A stretch of 64,000 nt of DNA from DASQPA01 sp963757335 (GCA_963757335.1 CAVWRJ010000025.1:744001-808000); one strand, 5' to 3'. Shown: positions 41,375 to 54,090, numbered from the stretch's first letter. The notes: generated by a model not told the origin, from the sequence alone. Made by a program: numbers and translations.

Positions 41375-41389
41375 CGGCACTTCAGACCT

Positions 41390-42994
41390 TCATTCGCTCG
41401 CTTCGCTCGGCTCTGCCCGCTCGCGCTCGACGAGCACCCGGCGGAGGATCTTGCCGGCGGCGGATTTGGGGATCTGATCGACGAATTCCAGGCGCCGGAC
41501 CCGCTTGTAGGGGGCGACCCGGGCGGCCACGAAGGCCATGAGGTCTTCGGGCGTCGCCTCTCCCCGGAGGACGACGAACGCCTTGGGGACCTCGCCCGCC
41601 TCCTCGTCCGGACTGGGGATCACGGCCGCGTCGGCGACCGCCGGATGGGTGAGGAGGATCGCTTCGAGCTCCGCCGGTGGGACCTGGAGGCCCTTGTACT
41701 TGATCAATTCTTTCACCCGGTCGACGACGAAGAGGTGGCCGTCCTCGTCGACGTAGCCGATGTCGCCGGTATGGAGCCAGCCCTCGCCGTCGATCATGGC
41801 GGCGGTGGCGTCCGGGCGGTTGAGGTAGCCCGCCATGATCTGCGGGCCGCGGATGCAGATCTCCCCGTGCTCTCCCCGGACGAGCGGCGCGCCGCTCGCG
41901 AGGTCCACGATCTGGCACTCGGTGTTGGGGAGGGGGACGCCGACCGCCCCGAGCTTCGCCCGCTCCGGGTCGGCGGGGCTCATGTGGGTCACCGGGCTCG
42001 CCTCGGTCAGGCCGTAGCCCTGGAACACCCGGCAGCCGAGCCGGCCGGCGCAGGCCGCCGCGAGCTCCTCCCCCAGCGGCGCCGCCCCGGAGAAGACCAT
42101 CCGGAGCTTCGACAGGTCGTGCCCGCCGACCGCGGGGTGCTTGGCGAGGGCGAGGACGATCGGCGGCACGACGCTCGCGAAGGTGACGCCGTACTTCACT
42201 AAAGTCTCGAGGAACGGTAGGAGCTCGAAGCGCGGCACGGTCACGATCGTCGCGCCGTGGTAGAGGCCGAGGTTCATGACGACGACCAGGCCGTAGATGT
42301 GGAAGAAGGGCAGGACGGCGATGATCGTCTCGTCCTCCCCCACCTCGGGCACGGCGGCGGCGGTCTGGAGGACGTTCGCCACCAGGTTGTAGTGGGTGAG
42401 CATGACCCCCTTGGGGAGACCGGTCGTGCCGCTCGAGTAGGGGAGGGCGATGAGATCCTCCCGGGGGAAAATCGCGGGTTCCGGCGCAGGTTCCGGAAGG
42501 CGACCGTCTTCGGCGAGAGGCGCGGCGAGGAGCGCGGCGAAGGGGATCGCCCCTTCCGCCTCCCCGAAGACGAACACCTGGGAGATCCCCACCTCCCGGG
42601 CGGCGGCGAGCGCCTTGTCGAGGAACGGAGGGACGGTGAGGAGGTACCGCGCCCCGGAGTCGCGGAGCTGGTAGGCCAGCTCGTCGACCGTGTAGAGCGG
42701 GTTGACGGTGGTGTTGATCCCGCCGGCGAGAGCGACGGCGTGGAAGGCGATGGCGTACTCGGGGAGATTGGGGCTGTAGATCGCCAGCACGTCCCCCGGC
42801 TTGAAACCGTGGCGGGCGAGACCCGCCGCCGCCCGCCGGACCAGGGTCGCCCACTGAGCGTAGGTATAGGTGCGGCCGGTGGGGCCGTCGACGAGCGCCG
42901 GCCTGTCGGGAAACCTCGAGGCCCGTTCGAAGAGGAGCGCGGGGAGGGAGACCTCGGGGATCTCCAGCTGCGGATAGGGGCTCTGTTGAATCAT
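41390..42994 (-). CDS. AMP-forming acyl-CoA ligase (fatty acid/4-coumarate type)
   Basis: The ATG at 42992-42994 gives 534 residues; a 31-residue upstream extension overlaps a partial hairpin element and is rejected. ANL-superfamily motifs are in order: YSSGTTGLPKGVMLTHYN (P-loop, residues about 173-190), VFQGYGLTEASP, WLHTGDIGYVDEDG and the C-terminal catalytic Lys in KSAAGKILRR. It activates a carboxylic acid as an adenylate and transfers it to CoA. The binding pocket does not allow the substrate to be fixed. GAGAGGAAGCG is the ribosome site. Confidence 0.9.
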   Translation of the reverse strand: MIQQSPYPQLEIPEVSLPALLFERASRFPDRPALVDGPTGRTYTYAQWATLVRRAAAGLARHGFKPGDVLAIYSPNLPEYAIAFHAVALAGGINTTVNPLYTVDELAYQLRDSGARYLLTVPPFLDKALAAAREVGISQVFVFGEAEGAIPFAALLAAPLAEDGRLPEPAPEPAIFPREDLIALPYSSGTTGLPKGVMLTHYNLVANVLQTAAAVPEVGEDETIIAVLPFFHIYGLVVVMNLGLYHGATIVTVPRFELLPFLETLVKYGVTFASVVPPIVLALAKHPAVGGHDLSKLRMVFSGAAPLGEELAAACAGRLGCRVFQGYGLTEASPVTHMSPADPERAKLGAVGVPLPNTECQIVDLASGAPLVRGEHGEICIRGPQIMAGYLNRPDATAAMIDGEGWLHTGDIGYVDEDGHLFVVDRVKELIKYKGLQVPPAELEAILLTHPAVADAAVIPSPDEEAGEVPKAFVVLRGEATPEDLMAFVAARVAPYKRVRRLEFVDQIPKSAAGKILRRVLVERERAEPSEASE

Positions 42995-43045
42995 CGCTTC
43001 CTCTCCTCGTAACGCGCTTCTCCCGGCGGGCCCGCAGCATATCGC

Positions 43046-43083
43046 GGTCGCCGGTCCGCGGATTTCAAACCGACCCAGAACCC
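43046..43083. repeat. Partial variable-arm hairpin element (right half)
   Basis: GCGGTCGCCGGTCCGCGGAT followed by TTCAAACCGACCCAG resembles the right half of copy A (GTCGCCCGTCCTCGGATTCA then AAATGACCCAG). A matching left arm is missing, so it can no longer form the long hairpin. It sits upstream of the acyl-CoA ligase start. Confidence 0.55.
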
Positions 43084-43162
43084 ACACCCCGGGCGCTCTT
43101 GACCCGGCCGGCCAGGACGGTCAGAATAGCGATTACTTTCTAGCATTTACTCGTGCTCCGGC

Positions 43163-45943
<2,781 letters not shown>

Positions 45944-45988
45944 AATACCGGCGATAATACCGGCGATAATGACCGACAAGGAGCCCAG

Positions 45989-46717
45989 ATGAGAACCCGC
46001 AATCCCGCTTTCCGCACGACCCCCTTCGCCGACCTCGCCACCGGCACCGAGGTGATGACCGTCCGCGGCACGGTCCACAAGACCGCGGCGCTGACGCTCC
46101 TCGTCCTCACCTCGGCGATCTGGTCCTGGTCGCAGGTGCGCTCCGGCTCCCCCGCCGTCCCCGCCATCCTGGGGATCGGCCTCTTAGGCGGCCTGGCCAT
46201 GGCCGTGGTGACGATCTTCAAGCGCTCCTGGGCCGGCGTCACCTCGCCCGTCTACGCGCTCCTGGAAGGGCTCGTCCTCGGGGCGATCTCGGCCATGTTC
46301 GAGACCTCCTATCCCGGGATCGCGATCCAGGCCGTGGGGCTCACCTTCGGCACCATGTTCGCCATGCTCGCCCTCTACAGCACCGGGCTCGTCCGCGCCA
46401 CCCAGAAGTTCAAGATCATGGTGATGTCGGCGACCGGCGCCGTCTGCCTCCTCTATATCGCCTCGATGGTGCTCGGCTTCTTCGGCCACCGCATCCCCTT
46501 TATCCACGAGAGCGGGCCGCTGGGGATCGCCTTCAGCGCGGTGGTCGTCGTCATCGCCTCCTTGAACCTGGTGATCGACTTCGACTTCATCGAGACCGCC
46601 GCGGCCCAAGGCGCGCCGAAGTACATGGAGTGGTACGGCGCCTTCGCCCTGCTGGTGACTTTGATCTGGCTCTACATGGAGGTGCTGCGGCTGGTCTCGA
46701 AGCTGCGGCGGCGGTAG
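45989..46717 (+). CDS. Bax inhibitor-1/YccA family membrane protein
   Basis: The 242-residue protein has about seven transmembrane helices after a short N-terminal tail containing NPAF, as in the YetJ/YccA families. Conserved motifs include KTAALTLLVLTSAIWSW, ALLEGLVLGAISAMFE and the acidic FDFIETAAAQGAPKYMEWYG near the end, where the pair of Asp residues gates calcium leak in characterised relatives. The ribosome site is AAGGAG. A 13-bp direct repeat (TACCGGCGATAAT, twice at about 45946-45970) lies in the upstream spacer. Confidence 0.92.
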   Translation: MRTRNPAFRTTPFADLATGTEVMTVRGTVHKTAALTLLVLTSAIWSWSQVRSGSPAVPAILGIGLLGGLAMAVVTIFKRSWAGVTSPVYALLEGLVLGAISAMFETSYPGIAIQAVGLTFGTMFAMLALYSTGLVRATQKFKIMVMSATGAVCLLYIASMVLGFFGHRIPFIHESGPLGIAFSAVVVVIASLNLVIDFDFIETAAAQGAPKYMEWYGAFALLVTLIWLYMEVLRLVSKLRRR

Positions 46718-46723
46718 AGCTCA

Positions 46724-47019
46724 GAGGCTGTGAAAAAATCTGGTCTCGTTCCCAGCCCCGGAGGGGCGGCGGCATGTAGACAGGGGCGCAAGCCCCTGGT
46801 CAGGTAGTTTTCCAAAAATTGAAGCCCCGTAGGGGCGACGGCAGTTCCAGGTCGCTGATTGCCGTCGCCCCTTCGGGGCTTTGATTCAATGGGTTTGACG
46901 AAACCAGGGGCTTACGCCCCTGGCTACATGCCGCCGCCCCTCCGGGGCGAGTTTCCCATCGCATTCTTGGAGCCCTCGGCGCAAATAGCTCCGGCAAGCC
47001 GAATTTTTCACCAGCTCTC
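46724..47019 (-). mobile_element. ~295-bp MITE-like repeat, copy 2 (inverted)
   Basis: This is the reverse complement of copy 1 at 38581-38877, with only scattered differences over the full length, including the CTGTGAAAAA terminal repeats and the internal palindromes. It fills the spacer between the Bax-inhibitor-family gene and the FAD oxidoreductase, whose stop codon touches its end. Confidence 0.85.
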
Positions 47020-48181
47020 AGGAGAAGAGCGGGGGGAGGTCCTCGCCGCAGGCCCGCCGCGCCAGGTAGCGGCCGGTGGCGAAGCCGAGCGACATGCCGT
47101 GGCCGTTCATGCCGGCGGCATAGAGGGCGGCGGGGACCCCGGGGACGGCTCCCATGCAGGGCAGGCCGTCGGCGGTGAACGCCATGGTCCCCGCCCAGCG
47201 GTGGCGGATGGGGCGGCCGGCGAAGCGCGGGAAGTACTCGGCGAGGAAACGTTCCAGCGCCCCCTGGACGGTGCCCGTGGGGGTCTCCTCGGTGCCCACC
47301 TCGGCCTCCCGGGCGGCCCAGCGGCAGCCGCCGACGACCAGGGTGCCGTCCCCGAGCTGGCGGAGGTACTCGTAGCCCTCGTTGACGTACCAGACCCCGG
47401 AGAGATCGCGCGGCCCGGGGGCCGTGGCGAGCATCTGGCCGCGCACCGGCCGGACCGCGGAGGCGAGGCTCGGCACCAGGCCCGCCGAGTAGGCGTTGAC
47501 GGCGAGGACCGCCTGCCGCGCCACGATCTGCCCGGCGTCGGAGATCAGCCGCACCCGCTCGCCGGCCGGCTCGATCGCCCGCACGGCGAAGCCGGTGCGG
47601 ACGTCCGCCCCCGAGAGCCGGGCGATCCCGCGGCAGAGGCAGACCGGATCGAGCCCGCCGTCGCGCGGCTGGAAGAGCCCGCCGGCCAGAAGCTCGCTGC
47701 CGCTCGCCCGCCGCATCTCCCCCGCCTCCCGCCATTCGAGGTCGAAACCGAGGGCGATCAGGCGCTCGGCGCTGGTCCGCAGGGCCGCCTCCTGGGAGGT
47801 CCCCGGGAGGGCGGCGATCCAGCTCCCCTCGGGCAGGAACTCGCAGTCGACCCGGCCGGGGTCGAGGATCTCCGAACGCAGGAGCTCGCGATTCTCGCTC
47901 GACACCTCCCAGAAACGTCGCGCGATGCGCTCGCCGGCGCTCGCCACGAGGTCGGTGTAGGGCTCGGCGCTCCCGGTGAGGAGAAATCCGGCGTTCCTCC
48001 CCGAGGCGCGGCCGGCGAGGGTTCCGGCTTCGAGGAGAAGCACCCGGCGGCCCGCCTTCCCCAGCCAGTAGGCGGTCGAGAGACCCACGATGCCGCCGCC
48101 GACGACGACGACGTCGGCCTCCTCGACGTTCGTCAAGGAGGGGCGGGCCAGCCAGAGCGACGGCAGGCCGGAGGGATTCAC
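47018..48181 (-). CDS. FAD-dependent oxidoreductase (DAO/glycine oxidase type)
   Basis: A 387-residue flavoprotein with the dinucleotide signature ADVVVVGGGIVGLSTAYWLG near residue 25 and the DAO-family GRNAGFLLTG. Its second half has RHRWAGTMAFTADGLPCMG and the flavin-binding end GMNGHGMSLGFATGRYLARR. It should oxidise an amine or amino acid, giving hydrogen peroxide. It is the last gene of a three-gene unit with the SDR and thiolase genes, with essentially no spacer. The substrate is unknown. Confidence 0.88.
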   Translation of the reverse strand: MNPSGLPSLWLARPSLTNVEEADVVVVGGGIVGLSTAYWLGKAGRRVLLLEAGTLAGRASGRNAGFLLTGSAEPYTDLVASAGERIARRFWEVSSENRELLRSEILDPGRVDCEFLPEGSWIAALPGTSQEAALRTSAERLIALGFDLEWREAGEMRRASGSELLAGGLFQPRDGGLDPVCLCRGIARLSGADVRTGFAVRAIEPAGERVRLISDAGQIVARQAVLAVNAYSAGLVPSLASAVRPVRGQMLATAPGPRDLSGVWYVNEGYEYLRQLGDGTLVVGGCRWAAREAEVGTEETPTGTVQGALERFLAEYFPRFAGRPIRHRWAGTMAFTADGLPCMGAVPGVPAALYAAGMNGHGMSLGFATGRYLARRACGEDLPPLFS

Positions 48182-48934
48182 CTAGCCGACCAGGACGCTG
48201 CCGCCGTTGACGTTCAGGATCTCGCCGGTGATGTGGCGGGCGAGCGGCGAGGCGAGAAAGAGGACGGGCCCGGCGATGTCCTCCGGGGAGGCCACCCGGC
48301 CGAGGGGGATGGAAGCGGCGATCGCCTTGCCGGCGTCCCCGGCCAGGGCGTCGGCCGTCATGTCGGTGTCGACCCAGCCCGGGGCCACCGAGTTGACCCG
48401 GATCTTCGGCGCCAGCTCGGTCGACCAGGACTTGGTGGCCGAGATCATCGCCCCCTTGCTCGCCGCGTAGGCGCTGTAGAAGGCCTCGCCGCGCTGGCCG
48501 GCGGTCGAGGAGATGTTGACGATCGAGCCTTCCGAGCGCTCGAGCATGGCCACCGCCTCGCGGGCGCAGAGGAAGGGGCCCACGACGTTGACCGAGAAGG
48601 TGGCTTCGAGCCGCTCCTCGTCGAGCCGGGTGAGCGGATCGTGCACCCAGACCCCGGCGTTGTTGATCAGGCAGTCGAGGCCGCCCCATTGGGCGGCGAT
48701 GAAGTTGAACAGCCGCTTGATCTGGCTGCGGCGGGTGACGTCGCAGCGGAAGAGGGCGTGCGGCTGCGGGGAGATCCGCTTGAGCTCGGCGTGCACCCCG
48801 CTCGCCTTCTGGCCGCTGGCGAAATACTGCACGAGAACCGTGGCGCCGGCCTGGGCGAAGAGGCGGCAGCAGGCGGCGCCGATCCCGCGGCTCGCCCCCG
48901 TCACCAGGACCCGGCGCCCGGAGAGGTCGATCAA
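48182..48934 (-). CDS. Short-chain dehydrogenase/reductase (FabG-like)
   Basis: A 250-residue SDR with VLVTGASRGIGAACCRLFAQ (cofactor loop), NNAGVWV, SSTAGQRGEAFYSAYAASKG (catalytic Ser, Tyr and Lys) and the end INVNGGSVLVG spread as LNVNGGSVL. An Arg-less ASGQK start of the second strand suggests NADPH use. It overlaps the thiolase stop by 4 nt and is followed directly by the oxidoreductase gene. With the thiolase it could form a ketoacyl-CoA reduction step. Confidence 0.88.
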   Translation of the reverse strand: MIDLSGRRVLVTGASRGIGAACCRLFAQAGATVLVQYFASGQKASGVHAELKRISPQPHALFRCDVTRRSQIKRLFNFIAAQWGGLDCLINNAGVWVHDPLTRLDEERLEATFSVNVVGPFLCAREAVAMLERSEGSIVNISSTAGQRGEAFYSAYAASKGAMISATKSWSTELAPKIRVNSVAPGWVDTDMTADALAGDAGKAIAASIPLGRVASPEDIAGPVLFLASPLARHITGEILNVNGGSVLVG

Positions 48935-50130
48935 GCCCGGCTTCCCCCGGTAGCTTCCACCACCATGGCGATCCCCTGGCCGCCGCCGATGCAGGCCGAG
49001 GCGACACCCCGTCCACCACCCCGCCGGTTAAGCTCCTTCAAGAGAGTGATAAGGAGCCGGGTACCGGAGGCGCCCAGGGGGTGCCCCAGGGCGATGGCAC
49101 CGCCGTTGACGTTGAGCTTCTCGACATCGATATCGAGCTCCTTGACGACCGCCAGGATCTGCCCGGCGAAGGCCTCGTTGATCTCGATGAGGTCCAAGTC
49201 CTTGAGCTCCATCCCAGCCCGCTTGAGCGCCGTACGGATGGCCGGCGCCGGGCCGATCCCCATCCGCGACGGCTCGACGCCGGCGACCGCCCAGGAGACG
49301 ATCCGCCCGAGCGGCTTCCAGCCGCGCTCTTTCGCCCGCTCGGCGGTAGAGAGGATCATCATCGCCGCCCCGTCGACGATCCCCGAGGCGTTGCCGGCGG
49401 TGACGAAGCCGTCCTTGTCGAAGGCGGTGGGGAGACCCGCCAGGTCCTCCATGGTGGTCTCCGGGCGCATGTGGTCGTCGCGCTCGACGACGGTCGCCCG
49501 CTTGCCCTTCCCCACCGGCACCGGCACCACCTCCTGGGAGAGCCGGCAGCTCTTCCAGGCCTCCCCGGCGCGGCGCTGGGAAAGGATGGCGAACTCGTCC
49601 TGCTGCTCTCTCGTGATCCCGTAGTCCCGGGCGAGGTTGTTGCTCGTCTGCGCCATGTAGCAGCCGGCGTAGGGGTCGTGGAGGGAGATCATGAGCAGGT
49701 CCTGGAGCTGCCCCTGGCCGAGCTTGAAGCCGCGGCGGGCCCCCCAGATGACGTGCGGCGCCTGCGACATGTTCTCCATCCCGCCCACCAGGCAGGTGGT
49801 GGCCTCGTCGGTCAAGATCGCCTGCGCCCCCGAGATCACCGACTGGATGCCGGAGCCGCAGAGGCGGTTGACGGTGAGCGCCGGGGCCTCCTTCGGCACC
49901 CCCGCCTTGAGCGCCACGTGGCGGGCGCCGTAGATCGCGTCGGGGGAGGTCTGGAGCGCGTTGCCGACGAACGTCTGGTCGATCTCGGCCGGCGCGATGC
50001 CGGTGCGCTCGAAGAGCGCGCGCGCCGCATGGGCGGCCAGATCGATCGCCGAGATCTCCGCGAAGGAGCCGTTGTATTCCGCCATCGGGGTGCGTACCCC
50101 GTCCACCAGGACCAGGTCAGAAGTCTTCAT
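48931..50130 (-). CDS. Thiolase (acetyl-CoA acetyltransferase)
   Basis: A 399-residue enzyme with all thiolase signatures: nucleophile NRLCGSGIQSV (residues about 85-95), NVNGGAIALGHPLGASGTRL with the catalytic His, and ASACIGGGQGIAMVVEA with the second Cys. It condenses two acetyl-CoA or cleaves a 3-ketoacyl-CoA. It is the first gene of the thiolase-SDR-oxidoreductase unit, with GGAGAGAGC as ribosome site. Confidence 0.93.
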   Translation of the reverse strand: MKTSDLVLVDGVRTPMAEYNGSFAEISAIDLAAHAARALFERTGIAPAEIDQTFVGNALQTSPDAIYGARHVALKAGVPKEAPALTVNRLCGSGIQSVISGAQAILTDEATTCLVGGMENMSQAPHVIWGARRGFKLGQGQLQDLLMISLHDPYAGCYMAQTSNNLARDYGITREQQDEFAILSQRRAGEAWKSCRLSQEVVPVPVGKGKRATVVERDDHMRPETTMEDLAGLPTAFDKDGFVTAGNASGIVDGAAMMILSTAERAKERGWKPLGRIVSWAVAGVEPSRMGIGPAPAIRTALKRAGMELKDLDLIEINEAFAGQILAVVKELDIDVEKLNVNGGAIALGHPLGASGTRLLITLLKELNRRGGGRGVASACIGGGQGIAMVVEATGGSRA

Positions 50131-50163
50131 CGAAAGCTCTCTCCTTGAAGTCAGGAAATCGGT

Positions 50164-51278
50164 CTACCGGCCCTCTCCCGGCCCGGCGTTCGTGGCGCCC
50201 CCATCATAAGCCAGGGCATGGAAGCGCCGCCGCCAGGCGTTCATGTCGACCGCCGGATCGGTCCGGGCTCCGAGGAGGACCAGAAGCCGCCCCCCCTCGG
50301 AGGCGTCGGAGGGATCGGGATCGATCCACAGGCTGCCGCCGGCAAAACCGCTGTGTCCGAAAGCATCGGGGCCGAGCGCGGGTCCGGCACTCCCGAGGAC
50401 GTTGCGCCGTACCCACCCCAGGGCGTAGAGCCCGCTGCCCCAGGCGAAAGCACGCGCCTTCGCCTCTGGCGAAAACAGCTGGCCGGGCCGCAGCCATTCC
50501 ATCCCCAGGGCGGAGAGGTCCGCCGCCCGGCCGAAAAGCCCAGCATGGCCGGGGAGAGCGATCCCCAGACCGGCGAGGAATCGGGCGTTGCCGTCCTGGA
50601 CGGTCCCGGGCGCGGGGCGGACCGAGATCGGCGACCGCGATCCCCTGCTCCGCCGCAAGCTCGACCTCCTTGCCGGTGCCCATGAACGACTCCGCGATGT
50701 TCTCTCCAGGGCCCGGGCGCGAGGGTGATCCCCGAAGGCCCCGAGAGCCCGAGCGGCGCCAGCACCCGTTCGGAGAGGAGGTCGGCGAGAGGTCGGCCGA
50801 GGCGCGCCTCGGCGGCCTGGCCCCAGAGGAGGTAGTCGAGATCGCTGTAGGTGGGGAGATCGGCCCCCAGGAGCTCGCCGCCCAGGAGAAGAGCGAGAAC
50901 CTCGTCGCGCGAGCGGCAGCGCTGGTAGAGCGGAGTCCAGGCGGTGAGCCCCGAGCGGTGGCTGAGGAGATCCGCCAGCGGCAGCCGGGCGAGCCGCGGG
51001 TCGGCGTGCGGCCAGACCTCGCCGATCGGGAGCTCCAGGGGCAGCTCGCCCCGCTCGTCGAGAACGAGCGCCAGGGTGGCGACGAACGGTTTGGTCAGAG
51101 AGCCGAGGTCGAAGCGGCTGTCCACCTCGGCCGGCCGGTCCGGGCGGCGGGCGAGGCCGGCCGCTCCGGCCCACCCGATCCCCTCGGTCCCGTCGGCAAA
51201 AATCGCCGCGACGGCGGAGACCGCGCCGCTCCCGACCATCTCGTCCAGGAGCTGCTGGAAAGCTGCTCGGGGGATCAC
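50164..51278 (-). pseudogene. Serine hydrolase (beta-lactamase/AmpC-like), two frameshifts
   Basis: The frame from ATG 51278 gives the N-terminal half with the SxxK catalytic pair (FDLGSLTKPFVATLALVLDE) and PLADLLSHRSGLTAW. An extra base in CCCTGGAGAGAAC near 50705-50715 moves the reading into a frame with MGTGKEVELAAEQGIAVADL. A second shift near 50620-50640 moves it to APGTVQDGNARFLAGLGIAL and HSGFAGGSLWIDPDP, the KTG-equivalent HSGF. All catalytic parts are thus present but in three frames. Either the gene is decaying or the assembly has two indels. The product would be an esterase or peptidase of the AmpC/EstB class. Confidence 0.75.
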
Positions 51279-51309
51279 CGCGCTGCCATCACCGCGATCA
51301 CCACCGCGA

Positions 51310-52464
<1,155 letters not shown>

Positions 52465-52790
52465 CGCCGGCCCTTCGTTGCGGCCAGGGCCGCTAAGGCC
52501 GGCAGGGCCGGCACCGGGAACGCGAGCGGGAGGGGGGACGGCGGGTTCATGGGAGCTCGAGGCGATGCCGGGGCGATATCGGGGGCGGATGTTAGCAGAG
52601 CGCGGCGGATTCAGGCGGAGCCCTGCTCTGCGTTCACGGGCTGGAAGCTCAGGCGTGAGACGGAGGATGGCGCACGGCGTAGAGGTTGTACCGGTCGGAG
52701 CCCTGGTAGTAAAGCCGGCAGGATCTAAGACTTAGAAGAAGATTCCTCTTCTTCCGTCACCTCTTGGCGTATTTTTTCGGCAAGAAGTCC
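52465..52790. other. Spacer between thrC and the coiled-coil/Pro-Thr gene
   Basis: No credible gene is seen. A perfect hairpin AAGAAGA, loop TTCC, TCTTCTT lies near 52736-52753 upstream of the promoter. Short plus-strand frames here read against thrC or lack start signals. Confidence 0.4.
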
Positions 52791-52818
52791 TTGACTTCTC
52801 CCTAGAGATGCCTATCAT
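52791..52818 (+). promoter_or_regulatory. Sigma-70-type promoter for the coiled-coil/Pro-Thr gene
   Basis: TTGACT (52791-52796) and TATCAT (52813-52818) are spaced by 16 bp, a good -35/-10 pair in an otherwise very GC-rich region. Transcription from here would give a 5' leader of about 200 nt before the ATG at 53028. Confidence 0.6.
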
Positions 52819-52876
52819 GTCGCCTATTGGAGCAAGAGGACTGGGCCGAGGAACCCAGCAGAAGAGAAGTGAAGGT

Positions 52877-53000
52877 GGAGGAGAGCTTCCTGGCAGGGAA
52901 GCCCTCCTCCCGGCACGGAAGTACCCGTAACCGACTACGGAGATCGCCCGGTGTTCTCATGCGGAGGATCCGGGCGTGTCCACGAGAGACAGCTCCGTAG
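52877..53000 (+). ncRNA. Structured 5' leader upstream of the coiled-coil/Pro-Thr gene
   Basis: Three inverted pairs are visible. GGAGGAGAGCTTCC (52877-52890) pairs with GGGAAGCCCTCCTCC (52896-52910). CTACGGAG (52935-52942) pairs with CTCCGTAG (52993-53000). Inside the latter, CGCCCGG (52945-52951) pairs with CCGGGCG (52970-52976). The nested arrangement ends 27 nt before the start codon, so it is placed to control translation. No known riboswitch or leader class is recognised. Confidence 0.55.
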
Positions 53001-53027
53001 CTTAAACCAAAAGCGAAGGAGAGACAA

Positions 53028-53507
53028 ATGAGCACCCCGACTCCGACTCCCACCCCCACCCCGACGGACAAGAAGAAGGTCGCCAAGCAGCGGGAGACCA
53101 CCTACGCCGGCAAGCTCGGCGACTGGCAGCGCATCCTGGCGCCGCTCGACGCCAATGCCGCCGACCTGCCGCATCTGGAGATCCCGCGCACCCAGCTCGC
53201 GGCGCTTCTCACCAAGGCCGTAGGGATGAAGAAGCAGCAGGCCGCCAGCCGGGCCACCAAGCAGACAGCCTCGCAGGAGCTCCAGACGACGATCGTCGAA
53301 GGCCAGCGTCTGGCGGCCCTGCTCCGCCAGGCGGTCCGGCAGCACTACGGTCCCGCGTCGCCGAAGCTCACCGAGTTCAACGTGAAGGTGTTCCGCGGTC
53401 GCACCAAGACTCCGGACACCCCGCCGGCGCCCACGCCTGCCCCTGAGGTGTCCACGACCCCGACCCCGGCGACGACCGCCGCCGTCACCACCCCGAAGGC
53501 AACGTAA
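53028..53507 (+). CDS. Small coiled-coil protein with Pro/Thr-rich ends (paralogue of 8538-8996)
   Basis: A 159-residue protein. It starts with a (PT)n stretch from ATG 53028, has a helical body (residues about 25-115, with QLAALLTKAVGMKKQQAASR and ELQTTIVEGQRLAALL) and a KLTEFNVKVFRGRTK turn, and ends in a Pro/Thr/Ala tail. The order helical body, beta turn with basic residues, disordered tail mirrors the 152-aa protein at 8538-8996. No signal peptide is present. It is expressed from its own promoter and structured leader and ends at a strong terminator, so it is probably abundant. Function is unknown. Confidence 0.7.
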   Translation: MSTPTPTPTPTPTDKKKVAKQRETTYAGKLGDWQRILAPLDANAADLPHLEIPRTQLAALLTKAVGMKKQQAASRATKQTASQELQTTIVEGQRLAALLRQAVRQHYGPASPKLTEFNVKVFRGRTKTPDTPPAPTPAPEVSTTPTPATTAAVTTPKAT

Positions 53508-53544
53508 GACCCCGCCAGTCCCTCCTCTGACTGTCGCCGCAGCA

Positions 53545-53579
53545 CTCCGGGGGCGTGCCCACACGCCCCCGGAGTTTTT
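53545..53579 (+). terminator. Rho-independent terminator
   Basis: A stem CTCCGGGGGCGTG paired with a CACGCCCCCGGAG arm and a short CCA loop is followed directly by TTTTT. It lies 38 nt after the stop of the 159-aa gene. It is the clearest intrinsic terminator in the window. Confidence 0.9.
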
Positions 53580-53629
53580 CCTCTTCCCGCTTTCTCTCTC
53601 CCCAAAAGCCCGCTGCCCGCCCCGGTCCA

Positions 53630-54090
53630 ACGGGTCGTTGGACCGTGTCAACGTGACGTGGTACCGGTTCAACGAAGCATTGCACCGGTACAACGAGTCG
53701 TTGAACCAGTACAACGAGTCGTTGCACCGTGCAAACGGGACGTTGAACCAGTACAACGAAGCGTTGCACCGGTACAACGAGTCGTTGAACCAGTACAACG
53801 AGTCGTTGCACCGTGTCAACGTGACGTTGTACTAGTCCAACGAAGCGTTGCACCGTGTCAACGAGCTGTTGAACCAGTACAACGAGTCGTTGCACCGTGT
53901 AAACGTGACGTTGTACCTGTACAACGAAGCGTTGGACCGGTACAACGGGTCGTTGAACCAGTACAACGAGTCATTGCACCGTGTCAACGTGACGTTGTAC
54001 TGGTCCAACGAAGCGTTGCAACGTGTCAACGAGCCGTTGAACCAGTACAACGAGTCATTGAACCAGTACAACGAAGCGTTGCAACGCCTC
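53630..54090. repeat. Degenerate ~21-bp tandem array (array 3)
   Basis: About twenty-two units fit CGTTGnACCnGTnCAACGnnG at a strict 21-bp period. Each unit is a small palindrome (CGTTG and CAACG around 8 nt). Variation is concentrated in the centre and the 3-nt linker. Several frames on both strands stay open because 21 is a multiple of three, giving Asn/Tyr/Glu or Val/Gln pseudo-repeats. It directly follows the terminator of the 159-aa gene and ends near 54090. Confidence 0.85.

Noticed and set aside
46859..49624. 921-residue plus-strand frame
   Set aside because: It begins inside the MITE-like repeat and runs opposite the oxidoreductase, SDR and thiolase genes.
53630..54090. CRISPR array
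   Set aside because: Units are 21 bp with no constant-repeat/variable-spacer contrast, and no cas genes are in the window.
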